Assembly (NCBI GenBank): GCA_030156255.1 | Contig: JASGMV010000043.1 | Location: 1-34,746, forward strand | DNA length: 34,746 bases | Source: Desulfovibrionales bacterium | GTDB taxonomy: Bacteria > Desulfobacterota > Desulfovibrionia > Desulfovibrionales > Desulfovibrionaceae | Direction: 5' to 3' | Shown here: positions 22,216-31,054 of the stretch, piece after piece | Layout of the letters: each line of letters starts with the position of its first letter | How positions within the stretch are numbered: the stretch's first letter is position 1 | The notes under the pieces: model-generated | What the model saw: the letters and a program-made list of their open reading frames with translations, nothing else | Databases searched by the model: none | Told to the model about the DNA's origin: nothing | Translations under genes and position numbers: made by a program

Positions 22216-23247
22216 TTAACTCCGGCTCCAGTCGATGTTCTTGGCCTCGGACCACAGTCCTTCGAGATCGTAGAGGCGGCGGGTCTCGTCCTGGAAAATG
22301 TGGACCACCACATCGTTGCAGTCCAGCAGAATCCATTCACCGCCTCGAAACCCTTCGATCCCCAGGAACTCCAGATTGTGTTCGCTGAACAGCTCGGTGA
22401 GACGGTCGGCCAGCCCCTTGGCGTGCCGCGCGCTGGAGGCCGTGGCGATGACCATGGCTTCGGCGATGGGGCAGACGCCCTCCACGTCTAGGGCGACAAC
22501 GTTCGCCGCCTTGGCCTGGTCCAGCCAGTAGGCCGCGAGCTGCGCCTTTTCGCGGGTGGGCATGATGTCTTTTTTGGGTTTGGCGCTGGGCCGGGAATTC
22601 GGAGCAGGTTCTTGCGCCGCGGGTTGCAGGCCCTGTTCCGCTTCCTCCGGCGCTTCCTCGTCCATATCCTCGAAGTAGACGGCGCGAACCACTTCCTCCA
22701 GGGAGCGCTTGGGGGTATGGTGCACTCCTTGTTCATCCCGGTAGTAGCGGATGTCTCCGTCGCGGACTTCCTCCAGCACCACGGTTTCGGCCGGCTCGCC
22801 AAGGGCCGCCACCAGCAGGATGCTCAATCCCTCGGGCAGCTCCAATATCTCGGCCAATCGCTGATGCTTGATGTTGCCGAAGATGCAGCCTCCCAGGCCA
22901 AGTTCCGCCGCTCCGAGCATGATGGTCCACGCCGCGACGCCATGGTCGCAGTCCACCTTTTTGGCGATGGATTCATCCTGGAGAATGACGATGTAGCCCG
23001 CGGGACGCTCCCCGGGCTCCGGGCCTGGCCAATCCTTCAAATACGCCGCCCAGCCGAGGGTGGAGAAAATCTTTTCATTCATCTCCGGCTCGTTGGACAG
23101 AACGTATTTCAGCGGCTGCAGGTTAGCGACCGAGCAGGTCTGGCGGGCCGTGTCCACCAGTTCTAGCAAAACGTCCCCCGGAATCCGGGAGGTTTGGACG
23201 AATCGACGGCGGGTCCTCGTCCGGCAAACAAGATCATAAAAGTCCAT
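22216..23247 (-). CDS. Nitroreductase-RsfS fusion protein
   Basis: One continuous 343-residue frame with two unrelated domains. Residues 1-about 190 are an FMN nitroreductase: TRTRRRF, ARQTCSVANLQPLKY, GVAAWTIMLGAAELGLGGCIFG. Residues about 192-228 form an Ala/Pro/Glu-rich linker. Residues 229-343 are RsfS (YbeB/Iojap), which binds ribosomal protein uL14 and blocks subunit joining in starvation: VVALDVEGVCPIAEAMVIATA, ARHAKGLADRL, GGEWILLDCNDVVVHIF. ATG 23247 has AGGAG upstream; ATG 23277 lacks one. An internal ATG at 22563 could start RsfS alone, but no clear ribosome site precedes it. The gene heads the gpmI operon. I know RsfS normally as a separate small protein. Confidence 0.85.
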   Translation of the reverse strand: MDFYDLVCRTRTRRRFVQTSRIPGDVLLELVDTARQTCSVANLQPLKYVLSNEPEMNEKIFSTLGWAAYLKDWPGPEPGERPAGYIVILQDESIAKKVDCDHGVAAWTIMLGAAELGLGGCIFGNIKHQRLAEILELPEGLSILLVAALGEPAETVVLEEVRDGDIRYYRDEQGVHHTPKRSLEEVVRAVYFEDMDEEAPEEAEQGLQPAAQEPAPNSRPSAKPKKDIMPTREKAQLAAYWLDQAKAANVVALDVEGVCPIAEAMVIATASSARHAKGLADRLTELFSEHNLEFLGIEGFRGGEWILLDCNDVVVHIFQDETRRLYDLEGLWSEAKNIDWSRS

Positions 23248-23334
23248 AGGCGTCTCCTGCACAAGTCTGTAATGCATTACGGACCGCTGGGCAACGCTTC
23301 AAACGACGCCTCCCGCAGCAAGGCGCCCCACGGC

Positions 23335-23439
23335 TTGACGCCTACCCGGCCTTAAGGCATAGACGAAGAGAATTGATTATCTCGCCCAGCAAAAAACTAT
23401 GTAACCTATTTTCAACAATTCGGCCTTGAATCAAGGCCG
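23335..23439 (+). promoter_or_regulatory. Leader of paaK: possible promoter and hairpin
   Basis: TTGACG (23335-23340), 17 bases, CATAGA (23358-23363) is a moderate promoter match. A perfect hairpin CGGCCTTG-AAT-CAAGGCCG lies at 23421-23439, just before AAGGAG and the ATG at 23467. The stretch between is AT-rich. The hairpin is close to the ribosome site and could affect translation. Confidence 0.35.
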
Positions 23440-23466
23440 GCGTGATCCGTTGTTAAGGAGTCGCAC

Positions 23467-24774
23467 ATGATTTTCGACGTTGAAATGGAGACCTTGCCTC
23501 GAGACGAGCTGGAGGCGCTGCAGCTCACCCGCCTGAAACGGCTGGTGGACAAGGTCTACCACAACGTACCTTTCTACCGCCACGCCTTCGACGAGGCCGG
23601 GGTCCGCCCTGAAGACATTTGTCGCCTCAGCGATCTTTCCCGGCTGCCTTTCACCGAAAAACGAGACATGCGCAACAACTATCCCTTCGGGCTCTTCGCC
23701 GTGCCCAAGGACAACGTGGTGCGCATCCACGCTTCCAGCGGCACCACCGGCCGCGCCACGGTCGTAGGCTACACGGCGCGGGACGTAAAGAATTGGGCGA
23801 AGCTCATGGCCCGATCCTTCGTCGCCGCAGGCGCAACCCGCCGCGACATCGTGCACAACGCTTACGGCTACGGGCTTTTTACGGGCGGACTTGGCGCCCA
23901 TTACGGCGCGGAGGAGTTGGGGGCCGCCATCGTGCCCATCTCGGGCGGAAGCACCCGCCGCCAGGTCGGTCTGCTGCACGACTTCGGCCCCACCATTATT
24001 TGCTGCACGCCTTCTTACGCTCTCTTCCTGTGCGAAACCGCCGAAGAGATGGGCGTCGATTTCAAATCCCTGCCCCTGCGCGTCGGCATCTTCGGCGCTG
24101 AGCCTTGGACCGACATCATGCGCAGGGAGATCGAGAATAAACTCGACATCAAGGCTATCGACATCTACGGCCTGTCCGAAATCATGGGACCGGGTGTAGG
24201 GATCGAGTGTATCGAGGCCCAAAGCGGCCCGCACCTCATGGAGGACCACTTCCTGGTGGAGGTCATCGACCCCGAGACCGGCGAGCAGCTGCCCTACGGA
24301 GAGACCGGCGAGTTGGTCATCACCACGCTGACCAAGGAGGCCCAGCCGCTGATCCGCTACCGCACCCGGGACATCACCTCCCTGGACCCCACGCCGTGCC
24401 GCTGCGGACGGACGTTCCTGCGCATGAAGCGCGTCACCGGACGCACCGACGACATGCTGATCATCCGCGGCGTCAACGTCTTCCCGTCCCAGATCGAGAC
24501 GCTCCTCTTGGAGACGGAGGGTGTGGCTCCCCACTACCAGATATTCATCAAACGCGAAGGCAATCTGGACACCATGGAAATCCAGGTGGAAATCGACGAC
24601 AAACTCTTCAACGACCAGATCAAGACCCTGCAGCGCCTGGAAAACAAAATCCAAACGAACATCAAAGAATTCCTTGGCGTCACGACCAAAGTCAAACTCG
24701 TGGAGCCGCGCTCCATCGAACGCAGTTTGGGCAAGGCCAAGCGTGTGGTGGACTTGCGCAATCAAGGCGCATGA
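23467..24774 (+). CDS. paaK: Phenylacetate-CoA ligase family enzyme
   Basis: A 435-residue AMP-forming acyl-CoA ligase. It has the ATP-binding P-loop-like motif [15 protein letters not shown] (about residues 94-108), [44 protein letters not shown] and the hinge region [23 protein letters not shown], all typical of PaaK. It activates phenylacetate or a similar aryl acid with CoA. AAGGAG at 23455-23460 sets the start. The tandem ACT gene follows after 30 bases; this ligase-ACT pairing recurs in anaerobes, some using it for indole- or phenylacetate from amino acids. No 2-oxoacid:ferredoxin oxidoreductase genes are in the window, so the actual substrate is unproven. Confidence 0.88.
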   Translation: MIFDVEMETLPRDELEALQLTRLKRLVDKVYHNVPFYRHAFDEAGVRPEDICRLSDLSRLPFTEKRDMRNNYPFGLFAVPKDNVVRIHASSGTTGRATVVGYTARDVKNWAKLMARSFVAAGATRRDIVHNAYGYGLFTGGLGAHYGAEELGAAIVPISGGSTRRQVGLLHDFGPTIICCTPSYALFLCETAEEMGVDFKSLPLRVGIFGAEPWTDIMRREIENKLDIKAIDIYGLSEIMGPGVGIECIEAQSGPHLMEDHFLVEVIDPETGEQLPYGETGELVITTLTKEAQPLIRYRTRDITSLDPTPCRCGRTFLRMKRVTGRTDDMLIIRGVNVFPSQIETLLLETEGVAPHYQIFIKREGNLDTMEIQVEIDDKLFNDQIKTLQRLENKIQTNIKEFLGVTTKVKLVEPRSIERSLGKAKRVVDLRNQGA

Positions 24775-24804
24775 TCCTCTACTCTCAACCCAGCGAGGAG
24801 AACC

Positions 24805-25236
24805 ATGAAAGTCGAGCAACTCTCCATATTTCTTGAAAACCGCTCCGGCCGCCTGGCCGAAGTGACGAAAATTCTGCAAAACAACCAGATCAATATCCGG
24901 GCCTTGTCGCTGGCCGACACCTCGGACTTCGGCATCTTGCGCCTTATCGTCTCGGATTTCGAAAAGGCCAAGAGCGCCCTTAAGGAGCACGGCTTCACCG
25001 TCGGCAAGACCAACGTGGTGGCCGTGGAGGTCCAGGACCAGCCCGGCGGGCTGAACACTTTGCTTGAAATGCTTGAGGAGCGTAACGTCAACGTCGAGTA
25101 CATGTACGCCTTTGTCCACCAAAGCGGCTCCAACGCCGTAATCATCTTCCGGTTCGACCGTACTGATCAGGCGATAGAACTGCTCACGGAGAAAGGCGTC
25201 AAAATCATATCCGGCGAAGATTTATACAATTTGTAG
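24805..25236 (+). CDS. Tandem ACT-domain protein
   Basis: A 143-residue protein made of two ACT domains (about 3-70 and 71-140), each a beta-alpha-beta-beta-alpha-beta unit: [20 protein letters not shown] opens the first and [19 protein letters not shown] opens the second. ACT domains bind amino acids or related ligands and regulate enzymes. Position 30 bases after the CoA ligase gene, with GCGAGGAG just upstream of ATG, makes it the probable regulator or partner of that ligase. No catalytic domain is attached. Confidence 0.88.
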   Translation: MKVEQLSIFLENRSGRLAEVTKILQNNQINIRALSLADTSDFGILRLIVSDFEKAKSALKEHGFTVGKTNVVAVEVQDQPGGLNTLLEMLEERNVNVEYMYAFVHQSGSNAVIIFRFDRTDQAIELLTEKGVKIISGEDLYNL

Positions 25237-25245
25237 GCAACCTGC

Positions 25246-25270
25246 GGCGAGGCCTTCGCCGGGCCTCGCC
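25246..25270 (+). terminator. GC-rich hairpin after the ACT gene
   Basis: GGCGAGGCC (25246-25254), loop TTCGCCG, and the perfect complement at 25262-25270. There is no T-run, so it may be an attenuator or weak terminator between the ACT gene and the HPt gene. Confidence 0.4.
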
Positions 25271-25301
25271 CTTCGGAGCGCGACAGGAGGTTGATGTCTG
25301 C

Positions 25302-25685
25302 GTGACGCAAAAAAGACCGGACATTATCCACGACCAGGTCGACGGCGTTATCAGCCAAACCTGGCTCAACACCATGCTTCCTTCCAGGCAGGCGTTCGTT
25401 CGCCGGCTGTTCTCCGTGTTTATCCGCGAGGAGCCCAAGCGGGTTGAAAACCTCAAAGACGCCATCCAGAATGAAGACATCGAGCGTATCAGATATTTCG
25501 CCCATTCCCTGAAAGGCGCCGCCGCCACCCTGGGATGCGAAGCGGTGCAAAAAGCCTGTTTGGAAATCGAGAGCGCGGCGAAACAAAACGATCTTGCGAA
25601 CGCTCCGAAGCTGCTCGAAAAACTTGAGCTGGAAATGGACCGGGTTTATCGGGCCATGGAGCATTTGATCCAGGGAATGGAGTGA
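25302..25685 (+). CDS. HPt-domain phosphotransfer protein
   Basis: A 127-residue stand-alone histidine phosphotransfer protein, a helical bundle that relays phosphate between a receiver and another receiver. The phospho-acceptor motif AHSLKGAAATLG is intact and preceded by the usual FLEEAPERVENLKDAI-like helix (here FIREEPKRVENLKDAI). GTG 25302 is the only reasonable start; AGGAGG at 25285-25290 lies 11 bases away, a bit far. A competing ATG at 25294 meets a stop after three codons. No hybrid kinase is adjacent, so partners are elsewhere. A two-base distance to the ACT operon is not seen (66-base gap with hairpin). Confidence 0.82.
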   Translation: MTQKRPDIIHDQVDGVISQTWLNTMLPSRQAFVRRLFSVFIREEPKRVENLKDAIQNEDIERIRYFAHSLKGAAATLGCEAVQKACLEIESAAKQNDLANAPKLLEKLELEMDRVYRAMEHLIQGME

Positions 25686-26023
25686 TCGGCAAGCGCGCCC
25701 TTCGCCGCAACCGCCAGAATTGCAAACAGCGCCTGTCTGGATAGTCCGCCTCCCCATTCTCCTCTATCAAGCTCCGCCGCCGACCGGCCCTGATCGCATG
25801 GCCAGAGATCGTGAAATTCCGAAACGCATTTTGCGCCCGTCAAACTCGCCCGTACGGGCAATGAATTTCCGCTTGTTTTCACTGAAGCACCGTATGCTTG
25901 CATTGCTCCAGCGGTCCGCGCTCAGAGGAATCGGCTGAAACATTCCGCCTCCCGGTGATCACCATAAAAAAAGGGGCCGCCGTCCTTCCGACAGCAGCCC
26001 CTACGTAATCCAAACTCTTTCAC
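25686..26023. other. Non-coding gap between convergent HPt and M23 genes
   Basis: This 338-bp gap holds the minus-strand terminator at 25966-26001 and a perfect 12-base palindrome GCCCGTACGGGC at 25848-25859. A 72-codon open frame at 25720-25938 has no ribosome site and composition unlike neighbouring genes; I do not call it a gene. Confidence 0.55.
25966..26001 (-). terminator. Intrinsic terminator of the M23 peptidase gene
   Basis: On the minus strand, GGGGCTGCTGTC (26001-25990), a five-base loop and GACGGCGGCCCC (25984-25973) pair over 12 positions with two G-U, followed directly by T7 (25972-25966). Confidence 0.9.
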
Positions 26024-27373
26024 TCAGGGATCGGCTCGGGGCGGTTGCTTTTCGTACATCGCCTCGGCCAAACGCATTTGCGCATCGCTTCCTTCCAAAG
26101 CGGCGCGCAGCGTTTGCACTTTCGACGAAAAATCATCCATGCGTCCAGCCTGCACAGGCTCGCAGCTGGGAGATTTGACGGTGCGCGGGTTGATGGGTTT
26201 GCTGCGGTAGTACATCCGGAAGTCCAGGTGCGGCCCCGTGGCGTACCCCGTCCTGCCGACGTAGCCGATGACCTGCCCTTGCCGCACCCGGTCGCCCGGC
26301 TTGATCCCGCGGGCGAAGCGGCTGAAGTGGCAATATTGAGTGGTGTAGACGCCGTTGTGCCGAATGCGGATATAGTTTCCGGCCGATCTGCTGCGGCCGC
26401 GCGTCACGACAACGCCGTCGCCCACGGTCCAGACCGGCGTACCGGTGGGCGCGGCGTAGTCGACGCCGGTGTGGGGGCGGTAAATTTTCAAAACAGGATG
26501 GAGCCGGCGGTAGGAAAACCCCGAAGAGATTCTTCGGAAGGACAACGGCGCCTTGAGGAACACTTTGCGCAAAGATTTTCCTTCCGCATCAAAATACGAA
26601 GGAGTTCCGTTCTCGTCAGGATACCGGAAGGCCTCGAAGGTCTCTCCCTGGTTGACGAAACGCGCGGACAAAATGGAGCCGTAGCCCACCAGAATCCCGT
26701 TGCGATAGCGCTTGGAAGTCAAGCACGTGAAGGAGTCGCCGGGCCGCAGATCGCGACAAAAGTCCACGTCCCAGGCGAAGATGTCGGCCAAGCCGAGGGC
26801 CAAAGCGACATCCTCCCCTGCGTCCAGCATAGCCTGGATCAGGTTCGTGTCGACGCGTCCCTGCACCACCACCGGCTTGACGTCGTAAACGATGGGCTCC
26901 AGCCGGGCTGTGGCGCCGTCGTCGCTCAACTCCACCACCAGACGCTGCTCCGAATCCGTTTCGTAGTCGAACGCTGCAAGGCGATCTCCCTGGACGGTCA
27001 TGCAATACGGCTGCCCCGGCCGGAGGCGGCGCAAGGAGTACACGTCCTTGCAGACTTCGGCCATCTCCGCAATCTGCGCCGGGCTCATCCAGGGGGAAAA
27101 CAAAGCGCTGGCCGTATCTCCGGATTGTATGGCGCCATGAATGAAGCTTCGGCTCGGAGCCGAAGACTGAATCATTCCCTGCGCCAAAGCCTGATGGCTC
27201 AACACTGGGTTCTCGTCCGGATCGACGGCCACGGGGGAGGCCTGGGCTTCGCCTTTGGAGCCTGGCTCCGTATGCAAACTCCACAAGACCATGCCCAGCA
27301 AAAATAACCCGCACGCCAGCAACAAGGCCGGAACGCCGGCTTTTTTCCGAACAGCCTTCCGACGCCCGCTCAT
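26024..27373 (-). CDS. M23-family (LytM) peptidoglycan endopeptidase, membrane-anchored
   Basis: A 449-residue periplasmic murein hydrolase or regulator. It has an N-terminal basic stretch and membrane anchor (about 14-33), a middle region with a LysM-like/opacity-type segment (SPAQIAEMAEVCKDVYSL), and a C-terminal LytM domain (about 275-395) with RPHTGVDYAAP (zinc His301, Asp305), NGVYTTQYCHF and GPHLDFRMYY (His382, Asp384). The usual HxH pair is HLD, so the second zinc ligand is Asp; a similar variant is seen in relatives and may still bind metal. ATG 27373 has AGGAG upstream; a TTG at 27379 is not preferred. The gene is followed by a strong terminator. Confidence 0.88.
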   Translation of the reverse strand: MSGRRKAVRKKAGVPALLLACGLFLLGMVLWSLHTEPGSKGEAQASPVAVDPDENPVLSHQALAQGMIQSSAPSRSFIHGAIQSGDTASALFSPWMSPAQIAEMAEVCKDVYSLRRLRPGQPYCMTVQGDRLAAFDYETDSEQRLVVELSDDGATARLEPIVYDVKPVVVQGRVDTNLIQAMLDAGEDVALALGLADIFAWDVDFCRDLRPGDSFTCLTSKRYRNGILVGYGSILSARFVNQGETFEAFRYPDENGTPSYFDAEGKSLRKVFLKAPLSFRRISSGFSYRRLHPVLKIYRPHTGVDYAAPTGTPVWTVGDGVVVTRGRSRSAGNYIRIRHNGVYTTQYCHFSRFARGIKPGDRVRQGQVIGYVGRTGYATGPHLDFRMYYRSKPINPRTVKSPSCEPVQAGRMDDFSSKVQTLRAALEGSDAQMRLAEAMYEKQPPRADP

Positions 27374-27697
27374 AAACAACTCCTCAACATAGGGAGGCTT
27401 GGCTTCAAAGAGAAAGAAATCATGCTAGGAATCCTACAGGGCCCTCTAGAGAAAGTCTACAAGGAATTAAGATTTCCGGGAAGTAAAATATGGATGGGAG
27501 CGACGACATGGCAAAAAGAATTTCTTGAACTTCATGCTCGCGAGACGCTCTGCGTAGAATCCAACATGCCGAATTATCTTGCAATTCATCCAGAACCAAG
27601 GGCCGCGCGGTGGAAAAGACAATGCACAAGGGGCTTGGGGAAGTCAAGGCGGGATCAAAGGCGGTTCAACGAACCAAGGGAAAAAACGCCTTCGGCG
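27374..27697. other. AT-richer non-coding gap with a PilZ-gene terminator
   Basis: This 324-bp gap lies upstream of the M23 gene (minus) and downstream of the PilZ gene (minus). It is visibly less GC-rich than its surroundings and must carry the M23 promoter, which I cannot place. The frame 27420-27647 (minus) has no ribosome site and is not called. The PilZ terminator is at 27681-27698. Confidence 0.5.
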
Positions 27698-27698
27698 T
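27681..27698 (-). terminator. Intrinsic terminator of the PilZ gene
   Basis: On the minus strand ACGCC-GAA-GGCGT followed by TTTTT, at 27698-27681. It begins at the last base of the PilZ stop codon. The stem is short (five pairs) but well placed. Confidence 0.65.
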
Positions 27699-28066
27699 CA
27701 ATCGAAGGCCGGAGTCGTCAGCTCCGTGTCGATGTCGTCCGGGTCTTCGGCGTGGAGCTGCACCAGTCGGCGCAAATGGTAGAAGCTGTCCGCATCCATT
27801 TCCTGGAAATCCACAGCGGTCAGGTCCTCGGTGCATCGGGCCGCCACCCCTTTGATGCGCGCCTCGACGCCCGGTCCCGGAGTAATGGTCACCACGCAGT
27901 TCATGCCGGGAGTCACGCCCTTCACCGCGGGACAGGAAAGTCCTTTAAGGCTGACGTCGCGGATGGCGAGTTCGATCGGTTCTTCGCCGAGTTCAGAAAC
28001 CACGAGCTGCACCCGTATGGAGCCGACTTCGACGCGAGTGCGCCGGCGCTTATCCTGGTCCATCAT
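27698..28066 (-). CDS. PilZ-domain protein
   Basis: A 122-residue protein with a single PilZ domain. The c-di-GMP binding signature is visible: RRRTRVEV at the N-terminus (RxxxR-type) and RDVSLKGLSC (D/NxSxxG). It is a likely c-di-GMP receptor, possibly for the diguanylate cyclase at 10370-11260, although nothing links them directly. It lies downstream of the motB gene on the same strand (83-base gap), which fits a role in motility control, as with YcgR-type proteins. Starts ATG 28066 and ATG 28063 cannot be separated. Confidence 0.85.
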   Translation of the reverse strand: MMDQDKRRRTRVEVGSIRVQLVVSELGEEPIELAIRDVSLKGLSCPAVKGVTPGMNCVVTITPGPGVEARIKGVAARCTEDLTAVDFQEMDADSFYHLRRLVQLHAEDPDDIDTELTTPAFD

Positions 28067-28149
28067 CGCCTGCCTGTTGACTGTCGCACGAGGAAGGGCC
28101 TGTTGTTTATTTCACCCGAAAACGACTGCGAGTCAAGAGCTTACCGCCC

Positions 28150-28938
28150 TTATTGAATTTCTTCCGGAAAGGCGAAGTAGAACTCGACCCGGCGGTTGAT
28201 GCGCCGGTTCCCTTCGGAATTGTTAGGCACAATGGGTCTGGAGTCGGCGTATCCCACGGCGATGAGCCGCGAAGGCGGAATCTTGGAATGTCCCAAAATG
28301 TAGCGAATGCAGGCGGCGGCCCGCGCCGAGGACAGAAGCCAGTTGGAGTTGTACAGTTGGGAGGTGGTCTCGGTGGCGTCGGTGTGGCCGCGCACCAGCA
28401 GCACGAAGTTGCTCTCGTTCAATATCTTGATGGCTTCGTTGATGATCGGCGCGGCTTTGGGATTCAGGTCCGCGGAATTCTGCGGAAAAAGAAGATTGTT
28501 GTTCACTCGGAGCATCACGCCGTTGCCGTAGGAGGAAACCTTGGCCTCATCCTTGAGATTGGCGTCCTGAACGAATTCGCGCAGTTTGATGTCCAGCCCC
28601 ATGACCTGCTGGGACTTGGATTCATCCTGGCCGGAGGCCTCCGTGGGCGAGAGCGACGTCGCGGCGTTTAAATACTCGGGATTGACGTTCTGAACGCCGA
28701 AGGACTGGGCGCACGATCCCTTCAGCTTGTTGAACGAAGACATCTCCATGGTGGCGAAGGACAACAGCAAGACGAAAAAGCACAGCAACAACGTCATCAT
28801 GTCCGCGAAGGTGGCCATCCAAGCCGGCAGCCCCTCCTCGGGAGGCGGAGGAGCCGGCGCCCGGCCCTCCACGGCTTCGGCGGCTTCGAGCTTCTGGTTG
28901 TTTTTTTTATCTTTGAGTCCGGGCTTCTTCGGCGGCAC
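28150..28938 (-). CDS. motB: Flagellar motor protein MotB (OmpA-like)
   Basis: Stator subunit that anchors the motor to peptidoglycan. At 262 residues it has the MotB layout: a basic, proline-rich cytoplasmic start, one membrane helix with the proton-channel Asp46 (WMATFADMMTLLLCFFVLLLS), a plug/linker and an OmpA peptidoglycan-binding domain (about 140-255: LLFPQNSADLNP, LVRGHTDATE, NWLLSSARAAACIRYIL, GNRRINRRVEFYF). GTG 28938 has AGGAG seven bases upstream. MotA usually precedes motB; no motA lies in the 200 bases upstream here. The gene order is motB-pilZ. Confidence 0.92.
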   Translation of the reverse strand: MPPKKPGLKDKKNNQKLEAAEAVEGRAPAPPPPEEGLPAWMATFADMMTLLLCFFVLLLSFATMEMSSFNKLKGSCAQSFGVQNVNPEYLNAATSLSPTEASGQDESKSQQVMGLDIKLREFVQDANLKDEAKVSSYGNGVMLRVNNNLLFPQNSADLNPKAAPIINEAIKILNESNFVLLVRGHTDATETTSQLYNSNWLLSSARAAACIRYILGHSKIPPSRLIAVGYADSRPIVPNNSEGNRRINRRVEFYFAFPEEIQ

Positions 28939-29145
28939 GGCCGTACTCCTGGCGAGTGATCATTCACCGGAGCTCATCCTACAACTACTTGAGATGGATG
29001 CGCAAGTTCACTCCTACCCGGCCCGGGAATTTTTTCCCATGTTTTTCTCGGGAAGACCTTTCTAAACTCTTCCCTTGAGCCGATCCGGGACCTATTGTCA
29101 CATCACTAGCAAGACCATCAACTTCACCTTGTTAAGGAGACTAAA

Positions 29146-29658
<513 letters not shown>

Positions 29659-29678
29659 CTGGACGTTACCCGGAAAGC

Positions 29679-29728
29679 GCCCGGGGAAGAAAGAGCGTTG
29701 CGGGCCCGCCCCGCTTCCTTCTCCGGGC
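29679..29728. other. Long inverted repeat between tpx and desulforedoxin
   Basis: GCCCGGGGAAG (29679-29689) pairs with CTTCTCCGGGC (29718-29728) over eleven positions with one G-U, enclosing an inner GCGGG/CCCGC stem. It has no T-run. It may be a weak terminator or processing site between tpx and the next gene. Confidence 0.45.
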
Positions 29729-29824
29729 CTTGGGCTGAAGCGAGCGCATCCCTGCGCCAAAAGCCGAGCCGACGCGGATCGACCGCGCCGCGGCGTATCC
29801 AATAAACTCGAAGAGGAGGACTCC

Positions 29825-29941
29825 ATGCCAAGTGTCGGTGAAATCTACAAATGCGAAATCTGCGGCAACGTTGTGGAAGTCAAAGAAGCGGGCGGAGGCG
29901 AACTCGTCTGCTGCGGCGAGCCCATGCAGCTGCAAAAATGA
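29825..29941 (+). CDS. Desulforedoxin (38 aa)
   Basis: A 38-residue iron protein: one FeS4 centre bound by CEIC (Cys10, Cys13) and the adjacent pair CC (Cys29, Cys30). The short spacer, [11 protein letters not shown] and CCGEPM are diagnostic of desulforedoxin, known from Desulfovibrio, where two chains form a dimer. The same domain is fused to superoxide reductase in desulfoferrodoxin. Here it is separate, while a class II superoxide reductase lies at 31526-31918. GAGGAGGA at 29811-29818 is a strong ribosome site. It ends before a good intrinsic terminator. It is too short for most gene callers and easy to miss. It probably donates electrons in oxygen defence. Confidence 0.95.
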   Translation: MPSVGEIYKCEICGNVVEVKEAGGGELVCCGEPMQLQK

Positions 29942-29975
29942 CAGGCGCTTCATCCATTGATTGAGCATCCTGCCG

Positions 29976-30009
29976 AGGGCCGTCCCACTGAGGGCGGCCC
30001 TTAATTTTT
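29976..30009 (+). terminator. Intrinsic terminator after desulforedoxin
   Basis: AGGGCCG-T-CCC pairs with GGG-CGGCCCT (29976-29986 with 29992-30001) with one bulge and loop ACTGA, followed by TAATTTTT. It ends the tpx-desulforedoxin transcript. Confidence 0.85.
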
Positions 30010-30161
30010 CCCCCGCTTCTTTCCCCGTTCAGCCAATGGACTCCCCGCCAAAAAACGCTGGCGCAGTTGGGAGCGCAGTTTGCCCACCGAAAAATTCTCC
30101 AGAACCTCGGCCGAGCGCCGATTTTCGCAATCTGCTATGCTCGGCGGCGACAAAATCCGCC

Positions 30162-30956
30162 CTACACGATGTCGTCCACCACGCCGCCGTCGACGCGTAG
30201 CGCCGCGCCGCTGGTTGCGGACGCCTGCGGCGAACATACGTACACCACCATGTTGGCGACCTCCTCCACGCTCGCGGCCCGCTGAAGGACCGAACTCGGC
30301 CGGTGGGCCATCACGAATTCCCGGGCCAGTTCCTCTATGGATTTGCCGGTGCGGGCCGCCTCATCGGCCAGCATGGCTTTGAAGCCGTCGGAAATGGTGG
30401 GGCCGGGCAACACGGCGTTGACCGTCACCCCGCTGCCGGCCATGCGCTTGGCCAGACCACGGGACAAGGACAGCAGCGCGGTTTTGGACACTCCGTAGTG
30501 GATCATCTCCGCGGGAATATTCCGGGCGGACTCGGAGGAGATGAACACCACCCGTCCCCAGCCTTTTTTTCCCATGCGCGGCAGATAGGCCCGCGACAGG
30601 CGCACGCCGGACATGACATTCGTCTCCCAGTAAACATCCCACTCGGCGTCGCCGATTTCGAAAAAGTCCTTGGCGCCGTAAACGCCGGCGTTGTTCACCA
30701 GGATATCGACTTCGGGCGCAGCCTTGAGAACAGCGTCGCAGCCCGCCGCATTTGAAATATCGGCAGCCACGGTCTCCACTTGCGCTTGCGGCTGCTCCGA
30801 CAGAAGCCCTTCCTTGGCCCGGGCTGTGCTTTGTTCGCTGCGTCCGTTCAAGACGACCTTGGCGCCGCAGGCCGCCAAACCGCCCGCAATGGCTCGCCCG
30901 ATGCCGCCGGTGGAGGCCGTAACCAGCGCTGTTTTCCCCTTCAAATCGATCAACAT
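30162..30956 (-). CDS. Short-chain dehydrogenase/reductase (SDR)
   Basis: A 264-residue NAD(P)-dependent oxidoreductase. The cofactor motif TASTGGIG (residues 13-20) replaces the usual TGxxxGIG, NNAGVYG is the structural motif, and the catalytic Ser-Tyr-Lys set is present (ISSESARN, HYGVSK). The LNGRSEQ stretch after the second strand suggests an NADP-binding Arg. LPGPTISDG follows the usual PG motif, and the C-terminus RVDGGVVDDIV is typical. ATG 30956 has GGGAG upstream. Substrate unknown. The gene is alone on its strand, between convergent desulforedoxin and a same-strand terminator upstream. Confidence 0.92.
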   Translation of the reverse strand: MLIDLKGKTALVTASTGGIGRAIAGGLAACGAKVVLNGRSEQSTARAKEGLLSEQPQAQVETVAADISNAAGCDAVLKAAPEVDILVNNAGVYGAKDFFEIGDAEWDVYWETNVMSGVRLSRAYLPRMGKKGWGRVVFISSESARNIPAEMIHYGVSKTALLSLSRGLAKRMAGSGVTVNAVLPGPTISDGFKAMLADEAARTGKSIEELAREFVMAHRPSSVLQRAASVEEVANMVVYVCSPQASATSGAALRVDGGVVDDIV

Positions 30957-31054
30957 GCTTCATTTCTCCCTTACGTTTTTGCTTTCCCGTCAAAGACGAA
31001 GCCAGCGCAAGCACGGAGCGCCGCGCCGTCGAGCCGCCGGAGTCTCTGCGGCCG

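Noticed and set aside
23431-25122. 563-codon minus-strand frame opposite paaK and the ACT gene
   Set aside because: Antisense shadow covering two genes with unmistakable family motifs on the plus strand.
25720-25938. 72-codon frame between the HPt and M23 genes
   Set aside because: No ribosome site, no domain and odd composition.
27422-28156. 244-codon plus-strand frame across the PilZ gene
   Set aside because: Antisense to the PilZ gene, with no ribosome site; the AT-rich start is in a non-coding gap.
30001-30237. 78-codon minus-strand frame after desulforedoxin
   Set aside because: Overlaps the SDR end and the plus-strand terminator; Arg-rich shadow composition.
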